Source: JBMYTN01 sp049604415
GTDB lineage: Bacteria; Pseudomonadota; Alphaproteobacteria; Rhodospirillales; Rhodospirillaceae
Reading direction: 5' to 3'
NCBI GenBank assembly: GCA_049604415.1
Contig: JBMYTN010000066.1
Coordinates: 1-17,454 of the forward strand
DNA: 17,454 nt
Shown: positions 1 to 7,470 of the stretch, one piece after another
Layout: every line of letters begins with the position of its first letter
Position numbering within the stretch: position 1 is the stretch's first letter
Made by a program: the position numbers and the translations under genes
Notes under the pieces: generated by a model
What the model saw: the letters and a program-made list of their open reading frames with translations, nothing else
Database searches by the model: none
What the model was told of the DNA's origin: nothing

Positions 1-1
1 A

Positions 2-31
2 AAGGGCCGGTGCAGGTCTGCACCGGCCCTT
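2..31 (-). terminator. Rho-independent terminator after pstS
   Basis: A perfect 13-bp inverted repeat (AAGGGCCGGTGCA / TGCACCGGCCCTT) encloses a 4-base loop. It begins 10 bases beyond the pstS stop codon. On the minus strand the stem runs into T residues at the window edge, so the full T-tract cannot be seen. It implies that most pstS transcripts end here and that any pstCAB genes further left are either separate or expressed by read-through. Confidence 0.85.
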
Positions 32-40
32 AACCGTAAA

Positions 41-1066
41 TTACATGCTCAGCGGGGTCAGGCCGTTGGCGGCAGTACCCATGGCTTCGCGGTCAGCGGT
101 CGGCAGCGGGATCAGGCCACGCTCGGACAGGTAACCATCGTCGCCCCAAGCCTTTTCGCTGGTGAACTCGGCCACATACTCTTTCAGGCCCGGGATCACA
201 CCAACGTGGGCGTTCTTCACGTAGAAGAACAGGGAGCGGGAAACCGGGTAAGACCCATCGGCGATGGAGTCAAAGGTCGGGGCCACGCCAGAGATCATGG
301 AGCCTTGGACCTTATCGGCATTCTCTTCCAGGAAGGAGAAACCGAAGATGCCCAGAGCAACCGGGTTGGCTTCCAGCTTTTGAACGATCAGGTTGTCGTT
401 TTCACCGGCTTCGATGAAGGCACCGTCTTCACGCATGGTGAAGGCTTTGGCCTTGAACTCGTCCTTGGACAGGCCTTCGCACTCGGCGAATTCTTCACAG
501 CCAACTTCCATGACCAGTTCCAGGAAGGCGTCACGGGTGCCGGAGGTCGGCGGCGGGCCCAGGACTTCGATCTTCTCAGCCGGCAGGGAGGCGTCGATAT
601 CGGCCCAGGTCATGTACGGGTTGGCAACCCAAGCACCATCGACCGGAACTTCCTTGGCCAGAGCCATGAACAGTTGCTTCTTGGTCAGGTCGTATTGGGC
701 GTGGGTCACGGAGTTGGCGATGGCGATGCCGTCGAAACCGATCTTCACTTCGGTGATTTCTTCGATGCCGTTCTTGCCGCACATTTCCACTTCGGAGGAT
801 TTAATCCGACGGGAAGCGTTGGTGACGTCCGGGTGCTCGGTGCCGACGCCGGCGCAGAACAGCTTCAGACCGCCGCCGGAACCGGTGGATTCGATGACCG
901 GGGTCTTGAAGTCGGTGGTGTTGCCGAAGTTTTCAGCAACAACGGTGGCGAAGGGATACACGGTGGAAGAACCGACGATGCGGATCTGGTCGCGGGCTTC
1001 GGCGGCACCGACACCGGCGGTGGCAAAGGCTGCCAGAGCGGCCAGAGCAAAGGTCTTCTTGATCAA
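41..1066 (-). CDS. pstS: Phosphate ABC transporter substrate-binding protein PstS
   Basis: Periplasmic high-affinity phosphate receptor that delivers phosphate to the PstCAB importer and takes part in Pho signalling. The 341-residue product has an N-terminal signal peptide (positively charged MIKK, Ala-rich core, likely cleavage after AEA at residue 24). The family's phosphate-binding loops follow: VGSSTVYPF (31-39), ESTGSGGG (59-66) and TSGTRDAF (174-181). The start is taken as TTG at 1066 because GGAGG lies five bases upstream and the signal peptide begins exactly there; the longer frame upstream has no such features. Candidate Pho-box half-sites lie about 190 bases upstream, so phosphate-starvation control is likely. 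The pst permease genes are not in the window. Family assignment is firm; the TTG start is an inference from the ribosome binding site. Confidence 0.95.
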   Translation of the reverse strand: MIKKTFALAALAAFATAGVGAAEARDQIRIVGSSTVYPFATVVAENFGNTTDFKTPVIESTGSGGGLKLFCAGVGTEHPDVTNASRRIKSSEVEMCGKNGIEEITEVKIGFDGIAIANSVTHAQYDLTKKQLFMALAKEVPVDGAWVANPYMTWADIDASLPAEKIEVLGPPPTSGTRDAFLELVMEVGCEEFAECEGLSKDEFKAKAFTMREDGAFIEAGENDNLIVQKLEANPVALGIFGFSFLEENADKVQGSMISGVAPTFDSIADGSYPVSRSLFFYVKNAHVGVIPGLKEYVAEFTSEKAWGDDGYLSERGLIPLPTADREAMGTAANGLTPLSM

Positions 1067-1071
1067 GTCTG

Positions 1072-1076
1072 CCTCC
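1072..1076 (-). promoter_or_regulatory. Ribosome binding site fixing the TTG start of pstS
   Basis: The minus strand reads GGAGG, then five bases, then TTG ATC AAG AAG. This is the only good Shine-Dalgarno placed for the signal peptide, and it decides the start against longer readings of the frame. Confidence 0.8.
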
Positions 1077-1251
1077 AGTGGAGTTATTCGGAGCAAGGAC
1101 TGCCCCGGATCTGATTCAGGTCTTGCGCGATCCGTCTTACCAAGCGGCAAAGGACCAACGCGCCCAATCCCGTGGCCTGGGAAAGACCACAGCCCGCGAC
1201 CAAAGATCACGGGTAAACCCAACTACCCCGTCGGGTATCGGATCTACCCGG

Positions 1252-1307
1252 ACTCTAGTCACAGACAGCAACAACTGTGTGACAGAGAGGTGATCGTTAA
1301 ATGACAA
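1252..1307 (-). promoter_or_regulatory. Tandem Pho-box half-sites and possible -10 of pstS
   Basis: On the minus strand, 7-base units repeat at exactly 11-base intervals: TTGTCAT (1307-1301), CGATCAC (1296-1290), CTGTCAC (1285-1279), TTGTTGC (1274-1268) and TGTGACT (1263-1257). The known PhoB site is CTGTCAT repeated every 11 bases. Units 1 and 3 match it at 6 of 7 positions, the others only weakly. A possible -10 box TAGAGT (1257-1252) lies 10 bases after the fourth unit, as in PhoB-activated promoters that lack a normal -35, and overlaps the fifth unit by one base. This implies a leader of about 180 bases. The rest of the 552-base gap (1067-1618) holds the fba terminator and a small double dyad; I see no gene in it. 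Confidence 0.6.
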
Positions 1308-1449
1308 CAATTTTATTGAAATACAATAGATTCAATGCGTTACCGTTTTGCAAAACTTTCACACTTCGACCACGAAAACGGCATAGATCTGTAACAAAGA
1401 CAAACCGCACAGATGCTGATCTGCCCCCACAATAAGGGAACAGAACGCA

Positions 1450-1481
1450 AAAGGGACCGCCTCAGTTGCGGCGGTCCCTTT
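1450..1481 (-). terminator. Rho-independent terminator of the tkt-fba unit
   Basis: A perfect 12-bp stem (AAAGGGACCGCC / GGCGGTCCCTTT) with an 8-base loop lies about 140 bases beyond the fba stop. On the minus strand it is followed by TTGCGTT, a modest T-run. It separates fba from the Pho-controlled pstS promoter. Confidence 0.7.
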
Positions 1482-1559
1482 GAGAAAAAAGGCGCTTTGG
1501 TCTTCAGAAAAGGATTGAGCGTGACTTTACCCCAAGCCCGAGGACCTTTTGGACCCATA

Positions 1560-1601
1560 GTTTCACTTCTGAAACTTTTTCTCGTTTCAAAAGGGTGAAA
1601 C
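1560..1601. repeat. Double dyad of GTTTCA / TGAAAC
   Basis: Two small hairpins share the same 6-bp arms: GTTTCA-CTTC-TGAAAC at 1560-1575 and GTTTCA-AAAGGG-TGAAAC at 1584-1601. They sit in the region transcribed just after the fba stop codon. Four alternating copies of the same hexamer in 42 bases are unlikely to be chance, but I cannot assign a role; a 3'-end RNA structure or a protein-binding site are both possible. Confidence 0.45.
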
Positions 1602-1618
1602 CAAGTGCGCCACTAAGA

Positions 1619-2683
1619 TTAAGCGATGGTCGGATCCAGGGATCCGGCGGCGTAGCGCTTGGCCATTTCCGGCAGCGGCAACGGCTTGATCTTCGAGGCT
1701 TTGCCCGCCGTGCGGAACTGCTCATAGCGCTCTTCACAAACCAGGGTCATGGCGTCCATGGCGGGCTTGAGATATTTGCGCGGATCAAACTCGGCGGTCT
1801 TGGTGCTGAACACCTTGCGGATCGCACCGGTGATCGCCAGACGGCAATCGGTGTCGATGTTGATCTTGCGCACCCCATTGGAAATACCAACGATGATTTC
1901 TTCCACCGGCACGCCATAGGTTTCCGGGATCTCGCCGCCATACTCATTGATGATATCGAGCAGATCCTGCGGCACGCTGGACGAGCCATGCATCACCAGA
2001 TGGGTGTTGGGCAGCCGCTCGTGGATCGCCTTGATGGTGTCCATGGACAGGATGTCGCCGGTCGGCTTGCGGGTGAACTTATAGGCCCCGTGCGAGGTGC
2101 CAATGGCCACCGCCAAAGCATCGACCTTGGTGCGGGCGACGAAATCCTTCGCCTCGTCCGGGTCGGTCAGCAGCATGTCCTTGCTCAGCTCGCCCTCAAA
2201 ACCGTGGCCGTCTTCCTTTTCGCCCTTGCCGGTTTCCAGGGAGCCCAGGCAGCCCAGCTCGCCTTCCACGGAGACGCCAACCATATGGGCGGCTTCGGCG
2301 ACCTTGCCGGTCACGGCGACATTGTAGTCATAGGAGGCCGGGGATTTGGCGTCCTCTTCCAGGGAGCCGTCCATCATCACCGAGGTGAACCCGGCAGAGA
2401 TCGCCGACAAACAGGTCGGCATGGAGTTGCCATGGTCCTGGTGCATGCAGACCGGGATCTCCGGATAGCTTTCCGAGACCGCCATGATCATATGCTTGAT
2501 CATCACATCCCCGGCATAGGCCCGCGCCCCCCGGCTGGCCTGCAAGATGACCGGAGAATCAGTCTTCTGGGCCGCCGTCATGATCGCCAGAACCTGTTCC
2601 ATATTGTTCACATTGAACGCGGGCACACCGTAATCATGCTCAGCGGCGTGATCGAGCAGCTGCCGCATCGAGATCATGGCCAT
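1619..2683 (-). CDS. fba: Fructose-bisphosphate aldolase, class II, Calvin-cycle subtype
   Basis: Zinc-dependent cytosolic aldolase joining or splitting fructose-1,6-bisphosphate and the two triose phosphates; this subtype also handles sedoheptulose-1,7-bisphosphate. The 354-residue length matches the subtype (CbbA/CfxA). Visible motifs are HQDHGN (81-86; catalytic Asp83, zinc ligand His84), VEGELG (139-144, metal-site Glu), GTSHGAYK (195-202, zinc His198), HGSSSVP (232-238, zinc His232) and NIDTD (275-279, substrate phosphate binding). The chosen ATG has AGGGA about nine bases upstream; an ATG two codons later is an alternative. It lies 94 bases after tkt on the same strand, with no terminator between, so the two are probably cotranscribed. 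RuBisCO and phosphoribulokinase are not in the window, so this may serve central metabolism rather than carbon fixation. Confidence 0.95.
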   Translation of the reverse strand: MAMISMRQLLDHAAEHDYGVPAFNVNNMEQVLAIMTAAQKTDSPVILQASRGARAYAGDVMIKHMIMAVSESYPEIPVCMHQDHGNSMPTCLSAISAGFTSVMMDGSLEEDAKSPASYDYNVAVTGKVAEAAHMVGVSVEGELGCLGSLETGKGEKEDGHGFEGELSKDMLLTDPDEAKDFVARTKVDALAVAIGTSHGAYKFTRKPTGDILSMDTIKAIHERLPNTHLVMHGSSSVPQDLLDIINEYGGEIPETYGVPVEEIIVGISNGVRKINIDTDCRLAITGAIRKVFSTKTAEFDPRKYLKPAMDAMTLVCEERYEQFRTAGKASKIKPLPLPEMAKRYAAGSLDPTIA

Positions 2684-2777
2684 AACTACATTCCCTTCCT
2701 TCTCATCCAGAGTCCGGTCCAGCCGCTTTCCCCCGCGCTGGCCGCCTCCTCACAGTCGTAACAACCGTCCGGTCGAC

Positions 2778-4784
2778 TTAGGACGCTGCGGCGATCTGGG
2801 CTTCAACCCGTTCCACCACCGCTTCGGCCGTGATGCCGAAATGCTTATAGAGCTCCTTATAGGGGCCGGACGCGCCGAAGCTGTCCATGCCCACCGCCGC
2901 GCCGGGCTCGACCCAGCGTTCCCAGCCGAAGACCGAGGCGGCCTCGACGGACACCCGGGTCGCCCGGGGGCCAAGCACCTGTTCGATCTTTTCAGCCGGT
3001 TGGGCCGAGAACCGCTCCCAGCAGGGCAACGAGACCACCGCCACCGGGATGTCCTTCTCGGCCAAAGCGTCGCGGGCGGCCATGGCGATTTCGACCTCGG
3101 AGCCGCTGGCGATGATGGTCGCCTTGCGGGCGTCCGCGCCCCCCTCGGCCTCGGCCAGCACATAGCCGCCTTCGGCGCAGGGATTGTCCTCGCGATACTC
3201 GGTGCGCAGGGTCGGCAAACCTTGGCGGGTCAGAGCCAGCACGCTGGGTTGATCCGGGGTCAGCATGGCTGCGGCCCAGCATTCGGCGGTTTCCACCGCA
3301 TCCGCCGGGCGGAAGACCTGAACTCCGGGCATGGCGCGCAGGGAGGCCAGATGCTCCACCGGCTGGTGGGTCGGGCCGTCTTCACCCAGGCCGATGCTGT
3401 CATGGGTCATGACATAGATCACCCGGGTTTCCATCAGCGCGGCCATGCGCAGCGACGGGCGCAGATAATCGGTGAACACCAGGAAGGTGCCGCCATAGGG
3501 GATGAAGCCGCCATGCAGCGCCAGGCCGTTCATCGCGGCGGCCATGCCATGTTCGCGGACCCCATAGTGGATGTACCGCCCGGAGGCATCGTCGGCGCTG
3601 ACAATGCCGACCTCGCCCGCAGGCTTGGTGTTGTTCGACCCGGTCAGATCGGCCGAGCCGCCCAGCAAGGACGGCACCGCCGGGAAGAAGGCTTCCAGAG
3701 CCTTTTGCGAGGCCACCCGGGTAGCCTGGGTCGGCTTGTCTTCCGCCAGCTTCGCCTTATGGGCGTTCAGGGCATCGATCACCGCCGGGCCGACGCTGCC
3801 CGCCAGGCTTTCCAACAAGGCGGTGCGGTCTTGCTCGGCCATCTGGCCCAAACGCTGGCCCCAAGCCTTGCGGGCCGCAGCCCCTTTGGCGCCAACGGCA
3901 CGCCAGGCCTCCAGCACGCCATCGGGCAGAGCGAAGCGCTCTTCCGGCCAGTCCAGCTTGGCGCGCATGCCAGCGATTTCCTCATCGCCGAGCGGGCTGC
4001 CATGGACCTTGGCGGTGCCAACCATGGTCGGCGCGCCCTTGCCGATGGCGGTCTTGCAGGCGATCAGGGACGGAGTGCCGGTCTTCTGGGCCGCAGCGAT
4101 ACAGCCCGCAACCGCCTTGCGGTCGTGGCCGTCACAGCTTTGCACATCCCAGCCCAGGGCAGTGAAGCGGCCCAGCACATCATCGGAGACCGCGATCTTG
4201 GTCTTGCCGTCAATGGTGATGCCATTGTCATCCCAGAGCACAATCAGCTTGGAGAGCTGCAGATGCCCGGCCAGCGACAGGGCTTCATGGCTGATGCCTT
4301 CCATCAGGCAGCCATCGCCAGCGATGACATAAGTGAAGTGATCAACGGCCTCGGCCCCATAGCGGGCGGCCAGGATCTTTTCCGCCAGCGCCATGCCGAC
4401 CGCATTGCCCAGGCCCTGGCCCAGGGGACCGGTGGTGGTTTCGATGCCCTTGGCATGGCCATATTCCGGGTGACCGGCGGTGATGGCGCCCAACTGGCGG
4501 AAGTTCTTGATCTGCTCCAGGGTCATGTCCGGATAGCCGGTCAGATAGAGCAGGGAATAGAGCAGCATGGAGCCATGGCCCGCAGACAGCACAAAGCGGT
4601 CACGGTCAGGCCATTCGGCGTCCTGGGGATCGAATTTCAAAAAGTCGGTGAACAGCACCGTGGCCACATCGGCCATCCCCATCGGCATGCCGGGGTGGCC
4701 GGATTTGGCGGCCTGAACCGCATCAGCAGACAGGACACGGATGGCGTTGGCCATCAGGTCGGGAGAAACAGCGGTCTCGGACAT
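2778..4784 (-). CDS. tkt: Transketolase
   Basis: Thiamine-diphosphate enzyme moving two-carbon ketol units between sugar phosphates in the pentose phosphate or Calvin pathway. The 668-residue protein has the standard order. The N-terminal cofactor domain carries SGHPGMPMG (28-36), SAGHGSMLLY (67-76), GPLGQGLGNAVG (119-130) and the ThDP/Mg motif GDGCLMEG (156-163). The pyrimidine domain has a YGVREHGMA segment with the catalytic Glu and LGEDGPTHQP. A C-terminal transketolase domain completes the usual family length. The start is placed at MSETAVSPDLMANAIR because AGGAGA lies about ten bases upstream; the longer frame adds 23 low-quality residues. fba follows 94 bases downstream. Unlike many related clusters, no gap or pgk lies between them. 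Confidence 0.96.
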   Translation of the reverse strand: MSETAVSPDLMANAIRVLSADAVQAAKSGHPGMPMGMADVATVLFTDFLKFDPQDAEWPDRDRFVLSAGHGSMLLYSLLYLTGYPDMTLEQIKNFRQLGAITAGHPEYGHAKGIETTTGPLGQGLGNAVGMALAEKILAARYGAEAVDHFTYVIAGDGCLMEGISHEALSLAGHLQLSKLIVLWDDNGITIDGKTKIAVSDDVLGRFTALGWDVQSCDGHDRKAVAGCIAAAQKTGTPSLIACKTAIGKGAPTMVGTAKVHGSPLGDEEIAGMRAKLDWPEERFALPDGVLEAWRAVGAKGAAARKAWGQRLGQMAEQDRTALLESLAGSVGPAVIDALNAHKAKLAEDKPTQATRVASQKALEAFFPAVPSLLGGSADLTGSNNTKPAGEVGIVSADDASGRYIHYGVREHGMAAAMNGLALHGGFIPYGGTFLVFTDYLRPSLRMAALMETRVIYVMTHDSIGLGEDGPTHQPVEHLASLRAMPGVQVFRPADAVETAECWAAAMLTPDQPSVLALTRQGLPTLRTEYREDNPCAEGGYVLAEAEGGADARKATIIASGSEVEIAMAARDALAEKDIPVAVVSLPCWERFSAQPAEKIEQVLGPRATRVSVEAASVFGWERWVEPGAAVGMDSFGASGPYKELYKHFGITAEAVVERVEAQIAAAS

Positions 4785-4953
4785 GGGTCTTGAGGTCTCC
4801 TGGCCGCACCGGAGCACGGCAGCCTCCGCAGCGGGATGGGGCGGGTGGCCCATCCGGTGGGAGCGGTTTCGTCGGTGTGAACACGGAACACGCCTGCAGA
4901 GACCCGTCGTGTTATCGGCCCCTGCCCCCTATGCGCCCCGCGTTAAACAGAAA

Positions 4954-4983
4954 CGGGCGTCGCAACAGATGCTGCAACGCCCG
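4954..4983 (-). terminator. Terminator after msrQ
   Basis: The stem CGGGCGT / ACGCCCG has an inner GCA/TGC pairing broken by a mismatch. On the minus strand it is followed by TTTCTGTTT. It lies 86 bases beyond the msrQ stop and separates the buf-msr run from tkt. The remaining bases of the 4785-5069 gap should hold the tkt promoter, but I could not identify it. Confidence 0.65.
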
Positions 4984-5069
4984 CCTTTTGGAACAATCCG
5001 TCCAAGATTTCAAGTGTAGCTGACCAAAGTGACCCCGAAAGCATCCCTCTTTCCGCAAGCGAACTTCTG

Positions 5070-5786
5070 CTAGCGGGTCAATTTGCGATGCAGCCGCCAG
5101 CCCAGCAGCACCGCCAGCGCGGCAGCGAACAGCATCGGTTCGGAGATGTCGGCCTTGACCAGGAAGAAGTAATGCACGACCCCCAGGATCGCCGCCGGAT
5201 ATATGAGCTTATGCAAGTTTTGCCAGGCCTTGCCGCCCAACCGCATCATCCAGCCCCGGGTTGAGGTGATGGCCAGCGGGATCAGCAACAGCAGACCGCC
5301 CAGGCCAATGGTGATGTAGATCCGCTTGACGATGTCAGACCAGATGGTCGGCCAATGGAAGGTGTGGTCCAGCCCGGCATAGCTGAGCACATGCAAGGCC
5401 ACATAGGCGAAGGCAAATAGGCCGAGCATGCGCCGCCAGCGCATCACCCGAGGCCATTTGAACAGCACCCGGACCGGCGTGGCGCAAAGCGTGACCAGCA
5501 AAATGATCAGGCCCCAGCTGCCGAGTCCCCGGGTCATGGCCTCGATGGGGTTGGCCCCGAGCTGGCCGGTAAAGGCGCGGATCACCAGCCAGAGAAACGG
5601 TGCGGCGCAGAGCAGGAACACCAGCGGCTTGTCGATGCGATCGAGCATCGCCTTGGACAGGAAGCCCTGATCCCGGCTTTTTTTCACCGCCGCCCCACGC
5701 GCCTTGGGCTCGCCCTGGGTCAGGGAGGCGACCGAGGCGGGATCAGAGGCGGCAGAGACCGCTGCGGCGGGGGGTGGCGGTGCCAT
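5070..5786 (-). CDS. msrQ: Protein-methionine-sulfoxide reductase heme-binding subunit MsrQ
   Basis: Integral membrane b-type heme protein (YedZ) that passes electrons from the quinone pool or flavin reductase to periplasmic MsrP. The 238-residue protein has a ~48-residue Ala/Pro-rich cytoplasmic extension, then about six membrane segments starting near residue 54. Conserved histidines of the ferric-reductase-like domain are visible in ALHVLSYAG (His132) and NLHKLIYPAAILGVVHYF (His192, His205). The core motif TPVRVLFKW (103-111) is typical. Its ATG shares one base with the msrP stop codon (TAATG), a strong sign of translational coupling. The long N-terminal extension is unusual compared with the ~200-residue Escherichia coli protein; an internal start such as Met47 is possible but would lose the coupling. 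Confidence 0.93.
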   Translation of the reverse strand: MAPPPPAAAVSAASDPASVASLTQGEPKARGAAVKKSRDQGFLSKAMLDRIDKPLVFLLCAAPFLWLVIRAFTGQLGANPIEAMTRGLGSWGLIILLVTLCATPVRVLFKWPRVMRWRRMLGLFAFAYVALHVLSYAGLDHTFHWPTIWSDIVKRIYITIGLGGLLLLIPLAITSTRGWMMRLGGKAWQNLHKLIYPAAILGVVHYFFLVKADISEPMLFAAALAVLLGWRLHRKLTR

Positions 5787-6760
5787 TAGAAGTCCTTCGT
5801 CAGGTCCATATCGGCATAGAGGCTGGCCACGGCCTCCTCATAGCCATTGAACATCAGGGTGTCGCGGCGGAAGAACTCGCCAATGCGCCGCTCGCGGGCC
5901 TGGCTCCAGCGCGGGTGATCCACCGTCGGGTTCACATTGGAATAGAAGCCATATTCCCGGGGCTGCGCCAGATTCCAGGAGGTCGCCGGTTGGTCCTTGG
6001 TCAGCTTGATGTTGACCACCGATTTGATCGACTTGAAGCCATATTTCCACGGCACCACCAGCCGGACCGGCGCCCCATTCTGGTTCGGCAGCACCTCGCC
6101 ATACATGCCCACCGCCATGATGGTCAGCGGGTGCATGGCCTCGTCCAAGCGCAGGCCCTCGCGATAGGGCCAATCCAGGCTGCGGCCCTTTTGGCCGGGC
6201 ATTTCCTCGGGCCGGAACACGGTCTCGAAGGAAACATATTTGGCGCTGGAGAGCGGCTCGACCCGGTTTAGCAAGGCCGAAAGCGGGAAGCCGACCCAGG
6301 GGATGACCATGGACCAGGCCTCGACGCAGCGCATGCGGTAGATCCGCTCTTCCAACAGAGAGGGCGAGATCAAATCATCAAAGCTAACGGTCTGGGGCTT
6401 GGCGACCTCGCCATCGATTTTGATGGTCCAGGGCAGCGGGTTGAAGCCGCCGGAATTGCGCTTCGGATCGCCCTTGCCGGTGCCGAATTCATAGAAGTTG
6501 TTGTAGGAGGTCGCATCGTCGATGCTGGTCAGGGCCTCGTCGGTGGCAAAAGGACCGGTCGGGGCCTTGGCGATCGCACCGGCCAGCGGGTTGGTCGCGG
6601 CCTGGGCCGGACGGCTGCGGAACAGGCCGCTGCCCAAAGCCAGAGCGCCAATCGCCCCTGCCGCCGAGGCGGCCATGAACCGACGCCGGGACCGATAGAC
6701 CGACTGCGGCGTGATCTCAGACGGTTTGACTTCCCAGGAGGCTGGACGACGGATCAACAT
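5786..6760 (-). CDS. msrP: Protein-methionine-sulfoxide reductase catalytic subunit MsrP
   Basis: Periplasmic molybdopterin enzyme (YedY) that repairs methionine sulfoxide in envelope proteins, using electrons from MsrQ. The 324-residue precursor has a twin-arginine signal with RSRRRFMA (23-30), a hydrophobic stretch and likely cleavage after PAQA (54). The conserved molybdenum-ligating cysteine is in YRMRCVEAWSMVIPW (Cys145), the hallmark of the sulfite-oxidase-like fold. Other family landmarks are TSYNNFYEFG (84-93) and a C-terminal segment with NPTVDHPRWSQA. AAGGAC precedes the ATG by about nine bases. msrQ follows with a one-base overlap. The gene is preceded on the same strand by the bufferin operon, which suggests joint use under copper or oxidative envelope stress, though a stem-loop in the 98-base gap may limit read-through. 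Confidence 0.95.
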   Translation of the reverse strand: MLIRRPASWEVKPSEITPQSVYRSRRRFMAASAAGAIGALALGSGLFRSRPAQAATNPLAGAIAKAPTGPFATDEALTSIDDATSYNNFYEFGTGKGDPKRNSGGFNPLPWTIKIDGEVAKPQTVSFDDLISPSLLEERIYRMRCVEAWSMVIPWVGFPLSALLNRVEPLSSAKYVSFETVFRPEEMPGQKGRSLDWPYREGLRLDEAMHPLTIMAVGMYGEVLPNQNGAPVRLVVPWKYGFKSIKSVVNIKLTKDQPATSWNLAQPREYGFYSNVNPTVDHPRWSQARERRIGEFFRRDTLMFNGYEEAVASLYADMDLTKDF

Positions 6761-6794
6761 CAGGACGGGTCCTTATTCAAGATTGGAAACAAGG

Positions 6795-6841
6795 GTCCGG
6801 AACCACCAAAACACAATCGATACGAGGCAGCGGTTCCGGAC
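6795..6841 (-). other. Stem-loop between bufD (doxX) and msrP
   Basis: A perfect 10-bp inverted repeat (GTCCGGAACC / GGTTCCGGAC) with a 27-base loop lies in the 98-base gap after the doxX stop. On the minus strand it is followed by CCTTGTTTCC, without a clean T-run. It could be a weak terminator, a processing site or an attenuator between the bufferin genes and msrPQ. Confidence 0.45.
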
Positions 6842-6858
6842 AGATCAGAGGGGCGGCC

Positions 6859-7416
6859 TTAGCCCTTGAACTTTTTGCCCAGCAGATGGTCAACGGAGAC
6901 GATCCCCGGACCCTTGGCGAGCAGATAGAACAGGGCGGCGGCCCACAGCAGGTGATCATTCCACAGATTGGGGTAGACCAGGAACTGAATCACGGCGGTC
7001 ATGATCAACAGGGCCAAAGCCGAGAACCGGGTCGCCAAGCCAATGATCAGCAACAGCGGCAAAATGATCTCCGCCATGGTCGCCATCCAGGCCGCGAGCG
7101 GCACCGGCAACACCGGCAGGGCATATTCCATCTCGAACAGCATATAGGTCACATCAGAGATGGTCGGCGGGAAGGTCGCGGGCATGGAGACTTCGCGGCC
7201 AAACAAAGTGAAGGCCGGGGTCGAGATGATCTTGGTCATGCCGGAATTCCAAAACACCATGGCGATGCCGATCCGGGCGGACAGGCCGATCACACTTTCC
7301 GGCAGCAAAGCAAAGCGGGCGTGGAAAAAGCTGATGATGGTCTTCAGCTTGGCGATGAGGCTGTTTTCGGACGCTGCGGGGGCAGCAGCGCTTTGATAGG
7401 AGGATTGGGCGGTCAT
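6859..7416 (-). CDS. bufD: DoxX family membrane protein of bufferin operon (BufD/GigT-like)
   Basis: A 185-residue inner-membrane protein of the DoxX family. A polar N-terminus (1-40) is followed by about four hydrophobic segments, near 42-62, 107-126, 130-148 and 155-168. The family's early feature ARIGIAMVFWNSGMTKI is at 47-63, and the ILPLLLIIGLATRFSAL turn at 118-134. In bufferin (buf) and gold-induced (gigPABT) clusters a DoxX gene accompanies the precursor and the two maturation genes, which is exactly the neighbourhood here. The role of DoxX in those systems is not settled; a redox or membrane-anchoring task is inference. GGAG lies eight bases before the ATG. It starts 54 bases after the bufC stop. 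Confidence 0.88.
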   Translation of the reverse strand: MTAQSSYQSAAAPAASENSLIAKLKTIISFFHARFALLPESVIGLSARIGIAMVFWNSGMTKIISTPAFTLFGREVSMPATFPPTISDVTYMLFEMEYALPVLPVPLAAWMATMAEIILPLLLIIGLATRFSALALLIMTAVIQFLVYPNLWNDHLLWAAALFYLLAKGPGIVSVDHLLGKKFKG

Positions 7417-7470
7417 GGTCTGGCTCCAGAAAAGGCGTAACAGTGGGGGACTGTTTGGGATGTAAAAGCG

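Noticed and set aside
393..1304. Plus-strand open frames across pstS, including those at 206-1114 and 1078-1293
   Set aside because: They lie opposite a certain PstS gene or across the Pho-box region and show no recognisable protein features.
2676..4793. Long plus-strand open frame (705 codons) across tkt
   Set aside because: It is the antisense shadow of tkt: Gly/His/Arg/Gln-rich composition without any family motif, while the minus strand encodes a full transketolase.
4785..5069. Small plus-strand genes or a riboswitch upstream of tkt
   Set aside because: The open frames there overlap the tkt start and the msrQ terminator and lack ribosome binding sites. I see no thiamine-riboswitch core sequence.
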